Position numbers and translations under genes: made by a program. A model generated the notes under the pieces. That model saw nothing but the letters and a program-made list of their open reading frames with translations. It was not told where the DNA came from and did no database searches. Shown one piece after another: positions 33,974-51,300 of a DNA stretch of 64,000 bases; the stretch's first letter is position 1, and each line of letters begins with the position of its first letter. Source of the DNA: Muricea muricata (lineage: Eukaryota; Cnidaria; Anthozoa; Malacalcyonacea; Plexauridae); assembly GCA_963855995.1 (NCBI GenBank), contig OY979726.1, forward strand, positions 1,452,501-1,516,500, written 5' to 3'.

Positions 33974-35182
33974 ATGGCCGAAGATGTGCCTCACGTTATT
34001 GTTGCATATCGACAAACAATTGGACTGTGCATCTTTCGGTGATGTACTTTGAGAGAGAAAGGAACTGAATTGCGAAATGTTCATGTGTTGCATAAGCCAT
34101 GATCATGAATATCGTGACTTTGGTCAGTTTTGGCCCTGAAAATGACTGTTATGAACTGATATAAAACTTTGTGAACCTTAAGTTGAACTTATATATTTAT
34201 ATAACAGTTCTTGACCAATTTCTCAAGACCTTTTAACTATATAAGCACAAGCTAAAATTATACCAGGAAACAGTTGGGGGTTCAAAAGAGATCAACCCAA
34301 TTTTAAAAATTTTCGTCCTGTTCTCGTTAATGAGACAAAGGATGAAGATTAATAACACTATAGTTATATAATTTCTACACAAAATTACTAAATATTTCCT
34401 GTTTAAAACTTTGAAAAATTCTCGAATAAAAGTCGAATGCAGTACTAGGAAACAGACGGTGTTGAAAAAAATGTGAAACGTAGGCATTTCCAACTTCAAA
34501 AGGGCCGTTTCCGATTGATATTGCACGAACAGACATCTTGCATAAATGATGCATTGCCTGTAATCTTCTTTGGCCAAAAGTAATACTTTGTTTGTAAACT
34601 GAAACAAAATGGCTAATAGTGGAAGCAATTTGTAAATGAAGTGTAAAAACGAACGAATAACGAGTACAGAAAATAAATTAAGCTTTCATTTCGAACTTTG
34701 AAAAACGTTTAGTCCAATACAAGATTTCCTGTTTTTCAAACCAACTTTATATATGAAAGGTATTCTACCTCCGGTTAACTAAAGAAATTTTAAAAAGAAT
34801 TAAAACAACTTTATATCGGAGATAAAAATGCTTTATTCAAAAGCAGAAACAGTATATATATAGTGTAAAGAAATTTTGATTCATTACTCTGCTAAATAAT
34901 ATTATATAATGGGGTAAAGTTATACATATATTTAAATATATTTATACTTGTTATTTGTGCTATCAAGAATTCTGTTAAGGCTAATAAAAACAGATCTAAA
35001 AAAGCGTATTTCTCATGTAAAATTCATATTGAAGAATAGATTGAAAATGAAATCTGTCTTGTGGCTCTGGGTTTTTCCCGAGATACGGGTAAGGAAGATA
35101 CGAAGTACGTTTCATTGTTTTTATTAATATTTCATGTCTTACCCTCCTCACGAGTTAAAACGTCCAAATGCCTGCAATTATA
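33974..35182. other. 3' flank and intergenic, no gene recognised
   Basis: AT-rich sequence, no supportable gene. An AATAAA hexamer at about 34670 is distant from the stop. Confidence 0.45.
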
Positions 35183-35560
35183 TCTGCACTGGGAAATTAC
35201 AGTTTCGACTAGCGAGAATGTACCACAAAGAACGTGTATTTCAAGATCACTACCTAAACTGAGAACCAACAGTTTGAAGTTTAGACTAGTAACAATCTAC
35301 CACAAAGAACGTGTATTTCAAGATCACTACCTACACTGAGAACCAACAGTTTGAAGTTTGGACTAGTGAGAGTCTACCACAAAGAACGTGTATTTCAAGA
35401 TCACTACCTACACTGAGAACCAACAGTTTGAAGTTTAGACTAGCGAGAATCTACCACAAAGGACTTGTATTTCAAGATCACTACCTACACTGAGAACCAA
35501 CAGTTTGAAGTTTAGACTAGCGAGAATCTACCACAAAGGACTTGTATTTCGTGCAAGACC
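35183..35560 (+). repeat. 77-bp tandem repeat (family C), 4.7 units
   Basis: TACCACAAAG recurs at 35221, 35298, 35375 and onward every 77 bp. The core CACTACCTACACTG(A/G) followed by ACCA..AGTTTGA also occurs in family A, so C looks like a diverged relative. Because 77 is not a multiple of three, the open frames across it are artefacts. Confidence 0.9.
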
Positions 35561-36801
35561 ACTGTCTATTGTCAGTATTGAAGGCCAGTGAGCTTTATTC
35601 GACTATCTCTATTCAAGGAATATATACTCAACAAAGATATCCCAATCATCTTACGTATTTAAAAAATGTAAAACATTCTTTAGTACAAAAGAATTCCAAA
35701 TGTTTCAACTTGCTAACATATTTTCATTTCCAAAGTTTTTGCCCAACATTCAAGTGTGTGGTTAATATTGCTACCTGGTTTCCTTCAGTTCCTGAGAGCT
35801 CAGGAAGTACTTGATTTGAATATTGGACTGTTGGCTAGCGCCACGTGTAATCCTAAAACAAAAACATTTTGTTTTCTGGTCTAAAACGAGCACTCCTTGC
35901 CAAAAATTGCTCGATGTTAAGGTTATTCATGGTCAATTCCAGAGCCCTTCAAGGCAGAAACAATTTGCTTCCCATCGCCAATACATGAAATTAACCAAGC
36001 TTTTGGTAATTTTCCAATTTTTTCATACGAATTTCGCGATTTACTCTATCAAATGCTTTGCTAAGACCTAAAAACACACCACAAGAAATATTTCGACCTT
36101 ATTATAGATAGATTACTATATAAATTATATATAAAACGGCTTTTTTCCATACGTATATTTGGATTCACGATGATGTGTATTAAAAATTTGCTTTATTGTC
36201 GTTTGCGGTTTATGTGGATTCTTATCAGTAGATTGCATCTATCATTCTCACGCCAATCCAGCAACCATCTGAATTCCAACCTATCCTATACTCTTTCCCC
36301 AGATAGCACATTCTACTCTGCATGATCATTCACAATCAACCTCTCAGCCTGTCAAACTCGGGTTTCTATGACTTAAGGCCAAATAACCCGCAAACAGGTA
36401 GTCATATTGAGTGACTTAAATTGACTTTGAAATGTCGATTTTTTCATTCTCTTGGGCCGCCATATTTAACCAACACTGACAAACGATCAGTATCATCTGC
36501 CACGCATCCGACTTAATTCTGCGTGGCCATGTCCCTCATAAAATACCTTTAAAATCGAGATTTTTCATTTACTATTTATTTAAGAGAAATTTCATTAAGC
36601 AAAATAGATGAATTGTAAGCTGCAAGCATCAATTGTGGTAGACAACCCTTAACCACCTCCTGTGCATTCTTTGAACGTCTAACCTAACTCTACTAGCGTT
36701 TACTCGCTCAGGCTGGCATAAAACAATTGACGTATTTACTAATTTTAAGAAAGTAGGCTTGCCCCTTGCTATATTTGAGCGCATTTTGGAATTGTTCCAT
36801 A
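35561..36801. other. Intergenic, no gene recognised
   Basis: Nothing supportable. TGCGTGGCCATGTC near 36520 is reminiscent of GGCCACGCAGAA near 788, a minor shared motif. Confidence 0.4.
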
Positions 36802-37092
36802 ATTCAATGCCTTTAAACCAAAGAGTAGAGACTACAAAGAGGGACCACTTCAGTCAAAAACGCGTAAGGTGCTGTCGTGATGATTCGTCATGGGCGCCAT
36901 GTTCCTAGCCAGTGCCCTAAACAGAAGCATTTCCCCCGGTATTAGTACCCATTTTTAATATTTCAGGGGGGAAATGCTTCTGTTTAGGGCACTGGCTAGG
37001 AACATGGCGCCCATGACGAATCATCACGACAACACCTTACGCTTTTTTGACTGAAGTGGTCCCTCTTTGTAGTCTCTACTCTTTGTTTAAAC
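36802..37092. mobile_element. Foldback MITE just downstream of AK2
   Basis: Arms of about 125 bp (36802-36935 and 36965-37092) are nearly perfect reverse complements (GAGTAGAGACTACAAAGAGG, then GGACCACTTCAGTCAAAAA) around a 29-bp spacer. It lies 90 bp beyond the AK2 stop and may be part of its 3' UTR or terminator region. Confidence 0.85.
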
Positions 37093-37182
37093 TGAATCAC
37101 AGTCTCACATGGTGAAAAAGTGATTCTAGAATATTTGGCCTTGCTTTATACTAGGATTAGATATCTCGGACTTTGCTACGTT

Positions 37183-42177
<4,995 letters not shown>

Positions 42178-43102
42178 GTTTAAAGAGAGCGAACTTGTAC
42201 AGCGGAGTGTTGCGTGACGTCATGTAAGAAAAAAGAAGAGGTCAACTTTGACTCGATTGCACAGCGCAAGGAATATCATTTCAAGATAATAATCATACTA
42301 CATACCTAACATTTGACAAACTCTAAACCCCTACCAGCGAAATAAGAACAAGCACAAGCTATGACAAGCAAAGAAATGCAGTGAAATGTGGGACATAAGC
42401 GTCGACATAAGCACAAGCATAAGACAGACTACGAGCATAAAGTTCGGTAGAACAAAGCCAACAAGCCTGATACAGTCATGTTCACAGAACAAGGAATAGG
42501 CGGTAGGGCCGATCAGCAGCGCAACACGGCGCTCAGCTGTCATGCAGTTTACTATATATCTCCCACCAGCCAGTTCAGCTTTCTTATTGACCAGAAAATA
42601 AAATTGACTGGCTGGCATAATGATAATGAGATGCGTAATGCAATATGCGTGGACACACAAACTTCAATAGAGTGGCTCTACTGTCCATTCCCCATACTGT
42701 GGTCATGATACAATAACCTCCTTGCAAGCTTGTTTCGTCAACCTTGTTAAGTCGTTGCCGTATCAGACTTTTTAAAACAACCTTGTAAAAAGTACGACGA
42801 TACCATCAAGCTTGAAACAAAGTTTAGAAGCCCCAAAGTGTATTACACACTACGTGCCAGCCCTGTTACCGCAATTGGAAACAGTTACACAAAAACATGC
42901 TGTGTTACCGAAAACTCGCTTATAGTCGATAATATATAGTTTCTCAGTTATTATCTATTACTCAGTTCAACTGGGTTATAGAATGTTAAAACTACCCTTT
43001 ATAAACTCATATTACATGGAATTTAGGTACAGAGAGTAGGCAATAACCTTCTCGAATCTTAACGCCGGAACTTAGCTTCTCCCGGGGCTAGTCTTCCCCC
43101 AT
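42178..43102. other. Intergenic upstream of AK2, no gene recognised
   Basis: The first 100 bases hold the promoter side of the long AK2 first exon (TGACGTCA at about 42216-42223, a CRE-like palindrome). The rest contains no supportable gene. Confidence 0.45.
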
Positions 43103-43251
43103 CAGCGAAGCCAGACCGACAATTTGGTCATGCTATGCAAATTTGAATCATTATCATTATTCATTTCATTAGAAATTGTCTGATTCCTAATACGGTCTAT
43201 AAACACAGAAAAAATTCATCGGCATGACCAAATGTCGGGCTGGCTTCGCCA
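43103..43251. repeat. Small foldback element
   Basis: Arms of about 30 bp, 43103-43133 and 43222-43251, pair with a few mismatches (GCATGACCAAAT core). The frame starting inside it at 43224 is not recognised. Confidence 0.65.
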
Positions 43252-43603
43252 ATGAACCCCTCCTCATAAAAAGAGCCGATTCAAATGGTAAAATCCCCTC
43301 AAAAGCCGTGGTATTTCTCGGGATACACTTTCTGAAAATCACAGAAAAGCAATTAAGTCATATCGCGCATCAAATTTTAACGGTTCAGCCGCGCAATGAA
43401 TATTTCATTGCTCATCCGTCACATCGTGTTGCCTTATCTTTGTTGAAACAGGGAAATGGAAAATCTAGAAAGTGTTGGGTCTGTCACACATATAATTTAT
43501 ATTGCCGAAGGTTTATCGCGCCAGCTGCTAAACTTTAACATCGATTCTTTAATAAAAATTAGTTGCAGCATTCTGTTGTGAAATCATTCTTTCCCTCGAG
43601 ATA

Positions 43604-43795
43604 AACAAACCAGGAAACATTGTTTCCTAGCCATGTTTCATGAAGGTGGACAAACCAGGAAACATTGCTTCCTAGCCATGTTTCATGAAGGTGTACAAAC
43701 CAGGAAACATTGTCTCCTGGTCATATTTCATGAAAGTGGACAAACCAGGAAACATTGTTTCCTAGCCACCGTTCCTGAAGGTGGACAACAGGAAA
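43604..43795 (+). repeat. 45-bp tandem repeat, four units
   Basis: Unit: ACAAACCAGGAAACATTGTT then TCCTAGCCATGTTTCATGAA then GGTGG. Each contains the palindrome AGGAAACATTGTTTCCT. The unit is in frame (15 codons), giving a repetitive open frame that I do not take as a gene. Confidence 0.85.
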
Positions 43796-44479
43796 GACTG
43801 TTCCCTCGAGATGTTTGCCCAGTTCTAACAGTGTTTTTCGAAATGTTATAATTTCCTACCGGTTTGAAAATAACAGATCGCATATTTGTAAACATCCCGC
43901 AGACAGATCGTGAAATATTTAGCTTGTTAAATACTTTAGGAAGTAAATTGTCAAGGAAAATGGGACGCAACAAAAACAAAATTAAACACAATTTTAATCC
44001 TATCCCCGAATGCCCTGATGAGAAAACCAAGTCCCAAGTAGTATATGTGTCGCTCAAACTTTAGAAAATTAAAATTTGATTCGTAAAGCACAAAAACACA
44101 TATATTATTAACAAAAACTGTTGTGCGAAAATCACTTAATGAGATCCTTAGGCAAATAACGCGGGAACGTAAATGAAATTCATAATTTATTAACGAATGT
44201 TTTTTCCGCAAGGACATTTGGCCAAGCCACATTTTGACAAAAGACCTCGACTAAACAACACGGACAAACCAGAGCCAAAGCATTTAACGCGAAGGGCAAA
44301 AGTTTACAGCGACTTTTAGACATCTTGAATGAATCCTGAAAGAAACTAATGAAATCTCAGATGTGTTAGAGTTTCAGACAATTTCCATTAGATAATTAAA
44401 GCTCATTAAAGCAGGGGGCAACCGGTGTAAGATCGCGAACGAATCAGTTGTTTGTAAATACGAATTGTAACAGGCGTCC

Positions 44480-47400
44480 ATGGACCGATCTGATTCGAGT
44501 CCTCATTCCAAAAGGCATTCCTATCCGGTGATTTTAACTTATACCGAAACCTTAAGCGTTCTGAGCGAACATCAAAGAGAATACAATCGAAAGGAATCCG
44601 TTAAAAGAAGCAACACTCCGCTGTTGGGACAGAATGGAACCGACGATACGGAAAGAAGACAGAAGCTTCAAGAAGCTTTGGATTGGCTAAGCCACGAATT
44701 GGTTAGTATACAGTCATGATAGCTTAAGGCGTCTACGAGGGCGCCACACAAGAATGAATGCTAAGTAATTTAGTCACCAATAGGATGGCTTTGTTTTCAA
44801 TAAACTCGTCTAACGTCGCTCCATCGACAATAAAAGCTTAATTTCACTTCGCTGCTACATAAAAATGACAACGCGTTAGCGAAATTATTAGATCTTGTAA
44901 ACTATTCATCATATATACGGCAACAAGAGCTAACATTAAAAAATATTTCATGAGATAAAAGCAAGGGCGACGAACACTCATAACTCCAAACAAAATTTGA
45001 ACCGACTTAAGCAGCAAAAGTTCTTATGTGAGTATTTTTATCTTCCTTCGGACAGAGAACTTTTTTATAGCCTATATTTGCTATTATAATTCCGGAGTAC
45101 ATCGCTAGCACGAGCCCTAAGATAGTCGGAATGAAGAGGAGAGGTAACCAGTACGATGTAGAATAGTTCAATGATGTCCCTTCATCTTCGGCTTACTTTT
45201 ACTCACTCAAAATTGAAAATACGGGGCCGGGTGTTCCGTGTATACGTAAATATCCCAACAGCAGCTTGTTTATACACTTGGAAATGTCTTCTTAGAAGAA
45301 AATCAAGCTTCAATAAATTGGATTAACAATTTTAAACACATGAAACGGGTTTAACTTGTGCAAGTATTGTTGATATCTGTACCTGCCTCAGATTCGGACC
45401 TTTGACTTCAGAGATTGACAAACCTTACAAATGAATGCACACAACCCACGCGATTTCTTGATTTTCACACAGATAAATCCTACTCGTGTAGTTTGTGTCA
45501 CATAGAGGCCTTTCGTTGCATGCATGTGGTCTGAATTGAACTATGCTGTGAGAAGGCTATGTTGTACTTGAAAAGTATCAAAATTTTTTATACATTTCAA
45601 ATGTGATTCAGTGAGAAAAATAATCGGAATTGTTTTCATCCTCGAGATAAAGCTAAATTAATCGAAGCTAAATTCAGCGATGACATCATCGACCGAGACA
45701 AAGAGTAAATGGGTTCGTTGAAGTCAAAACTTTTGCAGGTGTTTAGATAAATTGCAACAGAGACAAATCAAACTACACTTATATAGCTGAAAACAATGCC
45801 TTGAATTAAAAAACATAAAAAAGGAGATCCACAGGAGATCCGTTAAGATCGTTGAGATTGAAAAATATATAAAAAATAAGTCCACAGGAGAGGAAGCGTC
45901 ACGTCCATATATAGAATAGTTCAGATCAAGGAATTTATAAAAAAGATTTCCCAAACGTGGTGGTCCAGTGTAGGTATAGTATTCTACAATAAGCTGTCGT
46001 GGTTTGTGTCTAAACTACCTGAAAAAATATCTCAAACGTAGTGGTCTAGTGTAGGTAGTATTCTATACAATAAACTGTCGTGGTTTGTGTCTGAACTACC
46101 CGAAAAAGATATCTCAAACGTGGTGGTCCAGTGTAGGTAGTACTCTACAATAAGCTGCCGTGGTTTGTGTCTGAACTACCTGAAAAAGATATCTCAAATG
46201 TGGTGGTCCAGTGTAGGTAGTATTCTACAATAAGCTGTCGTGGTTTGTGTCTAACCTACCTGAAAAAGATATTTTAAACGTGGTGGCTCAATATAAATAA
46301 ACAAATCATACTGACCTGACCTTTGTGGCAAGGAATGTGGCTTTAAATGTTAAAACTAACCAAGTGTTTTAATTATTATCAGACGATTGTATAAGCCAGC
46401 TGGCGCTTTCGGCTCGGTGATACGAAATGAATGCGACTTCTGTCTGTGAAATCTGACATAGTACAAAATTAAACAAATTATGTAGGATCGCGATTTTTCA
46501 AAAATGGCAAGCGAATAGCTATAAAAAAGTAGGAATACATGCACATGGCAGGTTTTGAGGAGAGTAAATGTATGCCATGATTTATTGTTGCAGGTGTCCA
46601 TGAAATAGACACAAATTATTTTGTGTGTGTGTCACAATACGTGCTAATTTATCTAAATTGTTTATAGTGGTTTGCGAAACACTCGATTTAACGATTTGCA
46701 ATAGTTGCTTGTGCATGTCTGTTGTGGAATATTACTACATACACTAGACCACCACGTTTGAGATATCTTTTTCAGGTAGTTGAGACACAAACCACGACAG
46801 CTTATTATAGAATAATACCTACACTTGACCACCACGTTTAAGATATCTTTTTCAGGTACAGTGTAGTTCAGGCACAAACCACGACAGCTTATTGTAGAAT
46901 ACTACCTACACTAGACCACCACGTTTGAGATACGACGCCAGTCTACAGTGTATAACGTTTTATCCCTTTTCAACACTAGAAAGACATGTACCACCAAGAC
47001 AAGTTTCTTCTCAGACAGTTCAACCATTTAAACCGAAGCATTCAAGAACTTAAAGACAAACGAGAAATTAAAGAAGAAAGTGAGGTATACTAAACAGTTT
47101 TAGTACCAATTTTCCGCAGCTATTTAATCGCCTTTTCAAAACGACTACATCGAAAACCAAGTTATAAGTTCAAAAACCTTAACATTATCTTTCAAATCAA
47201 AGAGAAAACATGAAATCTCGGTGCATTAAGATATACCGACGACCAAAACACACACACAAGCTTACTTCGTCAATTTTCCCCCTAGACAAAACCGTCCCAA
47301 AAAGCTCGAGAAAAACCAAACGCAAGCAAGAATGAAAAAACAAAGACCCACGACCCACCGGCAGAAGAAACGAAGACGACTCCAGCAAACAAAGAAGCCG

Positions 47401-47786
47401 AACCAATAATCCACGGAGAATTCAAACTCGAGGACTTGAAGCAAGCTCAGATAAAACAAGCCCAAAAACGTCAAGCCGAAATGAGACTGCAAGAAGAACT
47501 GACTACACAAAAACAAGAGTTAACCGTTAACAAACACAAACAGAAACAAAAACGTGAATCGGGTAAACAAAAGTCTCAAGAGGGCAAACAAAAACAACAA
47601 CAAGACGATACTAAACAAGACAAACGTTCTTTGAATAGCGAGTACGATTCTGACTACGGCTCTGATCAGAGTGTCGATAAATATGAAGTGGACTGCCTGC
47701 AATCGCAGAAAAACATTCCTGCCTGCAAAAGCCCGAAGATCTCTCCCAAACAGCAGCGCACGAAACGTTGGTCGTGGTGGAAATGA
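44480..47786 (+). CDS. FAM167-like protein, three exons
   Basis: Exons 44480-44701, 46980-47084 and 47286-47786, each in phase 0 with good sites (acceptors CAACACTAG and TTTTCCCCCTAG); 275 residues. Residues about 60-105 (ALDWLSHELKDMYHQDKFLL and RQFNHLNRSIQELK) follow the FAM167 pattern 'LxWLxxELxxMxxQDxxLxRQ...IxxLK', a short coiled coil. In vertebrates FAM167A is linked to non-canonical NF-kB signalling; whether that applies here is unknown. The N-terminus is Ser-rich; the third exon is very Lys/Gln-rich (about 120-210), then has SEYDSDYGSDQS and ends WSWWK. Intron 1 carries two family A arrays. Confidence 0.7.
45954..46294 (-). repeat. Minisatellite family A, array 3
   Basis: Four units of the 80-bp repeat in reverse orientation, inside intron 1 of the FAM167-like gene. 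Confidence 0.9.
46725..46932 (+). repeat. Minisatellite family A, array 4
   Basis: About 2.6 units in forward orientation, inverted relative to array 3 across 430 bp. It ends about 48 bp before the exon 2 acceptor. Confidence 0.9.
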
Positions 47787-48313
47787 AGGATAATTATGGG
47801 CGGAAACTCGGTGCGAGAAGAGCATATAGGATAACTAGGGATAACTATCGATAACTCCACCCGGGGAATAGCAAAAGTAGAAGAATAGTTGAAACGAGCG
47901 AGCTGCGTTGAAATGGAGTATGCCTGCAGACAGGTATTGTTAGTAGATGGTAAATAAAGGATACCTGTGGTAATATAGAAATAACGTTGTCAGTGACGAA
48001 AGGTATAGCTTCTTTCACTATGCCTGGAACAATAAAGCGAAAATCGACGTTTTGAGCGACTTTATCGTTTCATGTACTATCTGTGGTTCAAATACTGAGA
48101 ATGAGGAATGTGAGTTGTGAATAGATATATCATGTATTAATAAAGTATTTAAAATATATTGTTCTAGCTTTTTTTAAATACTAAAATAACTTTAAATATT
48201 TCTAGAAACTATTTTGAAAATTTTAAGTCTACTTTTCAGAAAATAACAACCCTCCTTTTCCCCGTAAAGTTTCTAAGTAAAACCTTCACGATTCAAACTG
48301 AGCCCACTTTACC
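47787..48313. other. Convergent 3' region between FAM167-like and ZRANB3
   Basis: AATAAA hexamers at about 48031 and 48139 on the plus strand are candidate poly(A) signals for the FAM167-like gene. No further gene. Confidence 0.5.
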
Positions 48314-51300
48314 TCATCCACGAAAGAATGACGCAATATCAGGTATCCCAGCAATCCTAGCCTTTTGTCGGTTCTTTCTCAGTCTCTCATTCAGCTCTGC
48401 CGTAACTTGCCGGTGACAAGGGACACAGAGTGTCCTGTAGTTCTCCAGATCACACTCGCCGCCCCCTTCTGCCACCGCAACCACGTGATCGGCCTCCCAA
48501 AACTGTGGATTTAAAAAATAAGAAATGATCCTTACTGGACCTCTGGAAAGAACAGTTTGGAACTGATAGAGCTATCCAGTATAAATAAAGCTAGTTCAGT
48601 TTAGGTTTCCTCCTGTAGTAACACTGGATCAATAAGAGATGATTCTTACTGAACCTCTAGGAAGAACAGTTTGGAACTGATAGAGCTATCCAGTATAAAT
48701 AAAGTTAGTTTAGTTTAGGTTTCTTCTTGTAGTGACACTGGATCAATAAGAGATGATCCTTACTGGACCCCTAGGAAGAACAGTTTAGAACTGGCAGAGC
48801 TATCCAGTATAAATATAGTAAGTTTAATTTAGGTTTCCTCTTTTAGTAACACTGGATCAATAAGAGATGATCCTTACTGGACCTCTAGGAAGAACAGCTT
48901 AGAACTGATAGAGCTATCCAGTATTAATAAGAACAGTTTAAAACTTAGAAGCAAAAATTTTAAAAGCAAATAGCTCACCATGCCTTCCTTGGGCTCAATG
49001 ATAATCTTGTTCAACAGTGTGACAGGCAACGATAAAAATGGCGTATTCTCCAAATATGATCGTCGTTCAGATTTGGGCAGAAGTTTTATTTGACGATAAA
49101 GCTCGTGAGCGTTGCAGCCACATTTCTGACAGACGCCATGTTCATCTTGAAACAATTTCTCGCGTACTCGCGTACCACTGACACGACACTACATGAAAAA
49201 TTAAGAACATTAGAGTGTGTTCACGAGATAATCCTTACTGGATCTCTAGGAAGAACAGTTTAGAACTGATAGACCTATCCAGTATAAATAAAGTTAGTTT
49301 AGTTTAGGTTTCCTCCTGTAGTAACACTGGATTAATAAGAGATAATCCTTACTGGACCTCTAGGAAGACCAGTTTAGAACTGATAAAGCTATCCAGTATA
49401 AATAAAGTCAGTTTAGTTTAGGTTTCCTCCTGTAGTAACACTGGATCAATAAGAGATGATCCTTACTGCACCTCTAGGAAGAACAGTTTAGAAGTGATAG
49501 AGCTATCCAGTATAAATAAAGTTAGTTAAGTTTAGGTTTCCTCCTGTAGTAACACTGGATCAATAAGAGATGACTCTTACTCGACTTCTAGGAAGAACGG
49601 TTTAGAACTGATAAAGCTATCCAACATAAATAAAGTTAGTTTAGTTTAGCTTTGCTACCGCAATAACACAGGGTCAATAAGAGACGATCCTTACTGGACT
49701 TCAAAGACTATCAATACTTGGCTTACAAACCTGATAATTTTCTTTGCATCTATGCGAACAAAACCTCTCATCCCACAAACTGTTTGTGTTCTTTGTGTCG
49801 ACGAGTCCTCTGCATGACAGACACAACGGTCGGCCATCCTCATCGACTGCTTGAACCCAGCGAGTATGTTCGTTATCGCGCGACGAAGCATCGTCTGCAA
49901 CCGCCAGTCCTGTTGAAAACAAAAAGTTTTGGATGTGGTGAGAGAGTACAATAGATAGTTTAACAGTCATGGCTAAAGAGGATGGGCGAGAGGTTTTCAA
50001 GGCGGCGGTTGTTTTTCCAGATTCTTAAAACGAGAACGAATCAACAACCAGACATTTATAACATTCCTAAACCTGGTCCTAACCCTCACTCTTAGCTTGA
50101 CCTCAATTTAGGAATATTATAGATAATAGCTAGTTTATTTTGCCTGATTCTTATTGGCAATGGAACAAACCAAATCTTTTTGAAATTATTTTGAGTTTTC
50201 GATAAAATAAAACAGAAACAACAACAAAGATAAAATGAATGTTAAAAATGATATTAATAATGATATATTAAATAATTAAAAATGAATGTAATTCCGAATA
50301 AGGAGTGCATATTACGCCATATCTTGCAAACTCTGCTGAAGATGAATCTGATTTGATTCGAAATATACAGTTTAATTCAAACTTGTGTATAATTAACATG
50401 CACTCCTTGTTCGGAATCACATTCATTTTATATTTGCTGAAATTATCAGCCGGAAAAGGATTCTACAACAACAAAGGCCCGCTATACCATCGCGTGGCAG
50501 TATTCCTTTAAGCTTTCTAATTTGTTTCCGAAACAGCATAAGTAGTAAATATCTTATTTACCATCTTCTAGCGAAGATCCACCTGTTTTTTTCCCTCTAG
50601 GTTTAACACAGTGTCTGACAGTGCCGTTCCTCTCTTGGGCTGCCTCCGCAACTTCAGCTTGCAGTTTTTCCTGGAAATTCGTCGAGTGTTAGATGAAATA
50701 ACCCCTCCTAAATAACTCACTAGTCACAAGTGATTTAATTTTCTACTCTAATTCTCTATTCTACTAATATGAACAAACCTTGGAAGGAAAGCGATTTGTA
50801 CACAATTTCGGCTCACAACCCTGAAAATAAACAAACGCTTTTACAAGACACTTTTCAGCTACATTTTAAGTGCATCTCGTACCAAAACAATTAAAGATGT
50901 GTTGATTTTAACGAAGAGTGTATCCAAAACAATCTGCGTTTCATAAAACAATCTGCGAAAATATACAGCGTGAATCTATCACTGAAAAGCTTTTGATCCT
51001 TTCTCATTCGCATTATTAATTTAAGTTATTAATTTGACATTTACCAGTTTGATTGCTTCCACGGCCTCGAGGGGATTATCAAATACAACTCCAGCTTTCC
51101 TGATCATTCTGCGACTTCGTTGTTTAAGCATTTTCCAGCCTCTCACAAATCTCAAAATCTGTTTTCTGTGGGACGGCTGAGTTAAAATAGCGGGAATGTT
51201 CTTCGAGTCTTCGTCTTCTGTGTCCAGTATATTAATATTACAGTTCAGTGGTTCTCCGTACTACGATCAAAGAAAAGTTTACAGTGTAAGAAAGTTTAGT

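Noticed and set aside
35061-35493. Overlapping open frames with repeated peptides
   Set aside because: They run through the 77-bp array, whose unit length shifts the frame each time; no start or splice support.
42331-42660. 109-residue hydrophobic frame on the minus strand, possibly a membrane protein
   Set aside because: The apparent membrane segments come from AT-rich sequence; no homologue is recognised and no gene structure surrounds it.
43633-43851. Open frame with four repeats (HEGGQTRKHCFLA-type)
   Set aside because: A 45-bp tandem repeat read in frame; no homology, no conserved start, ends soon after the array.
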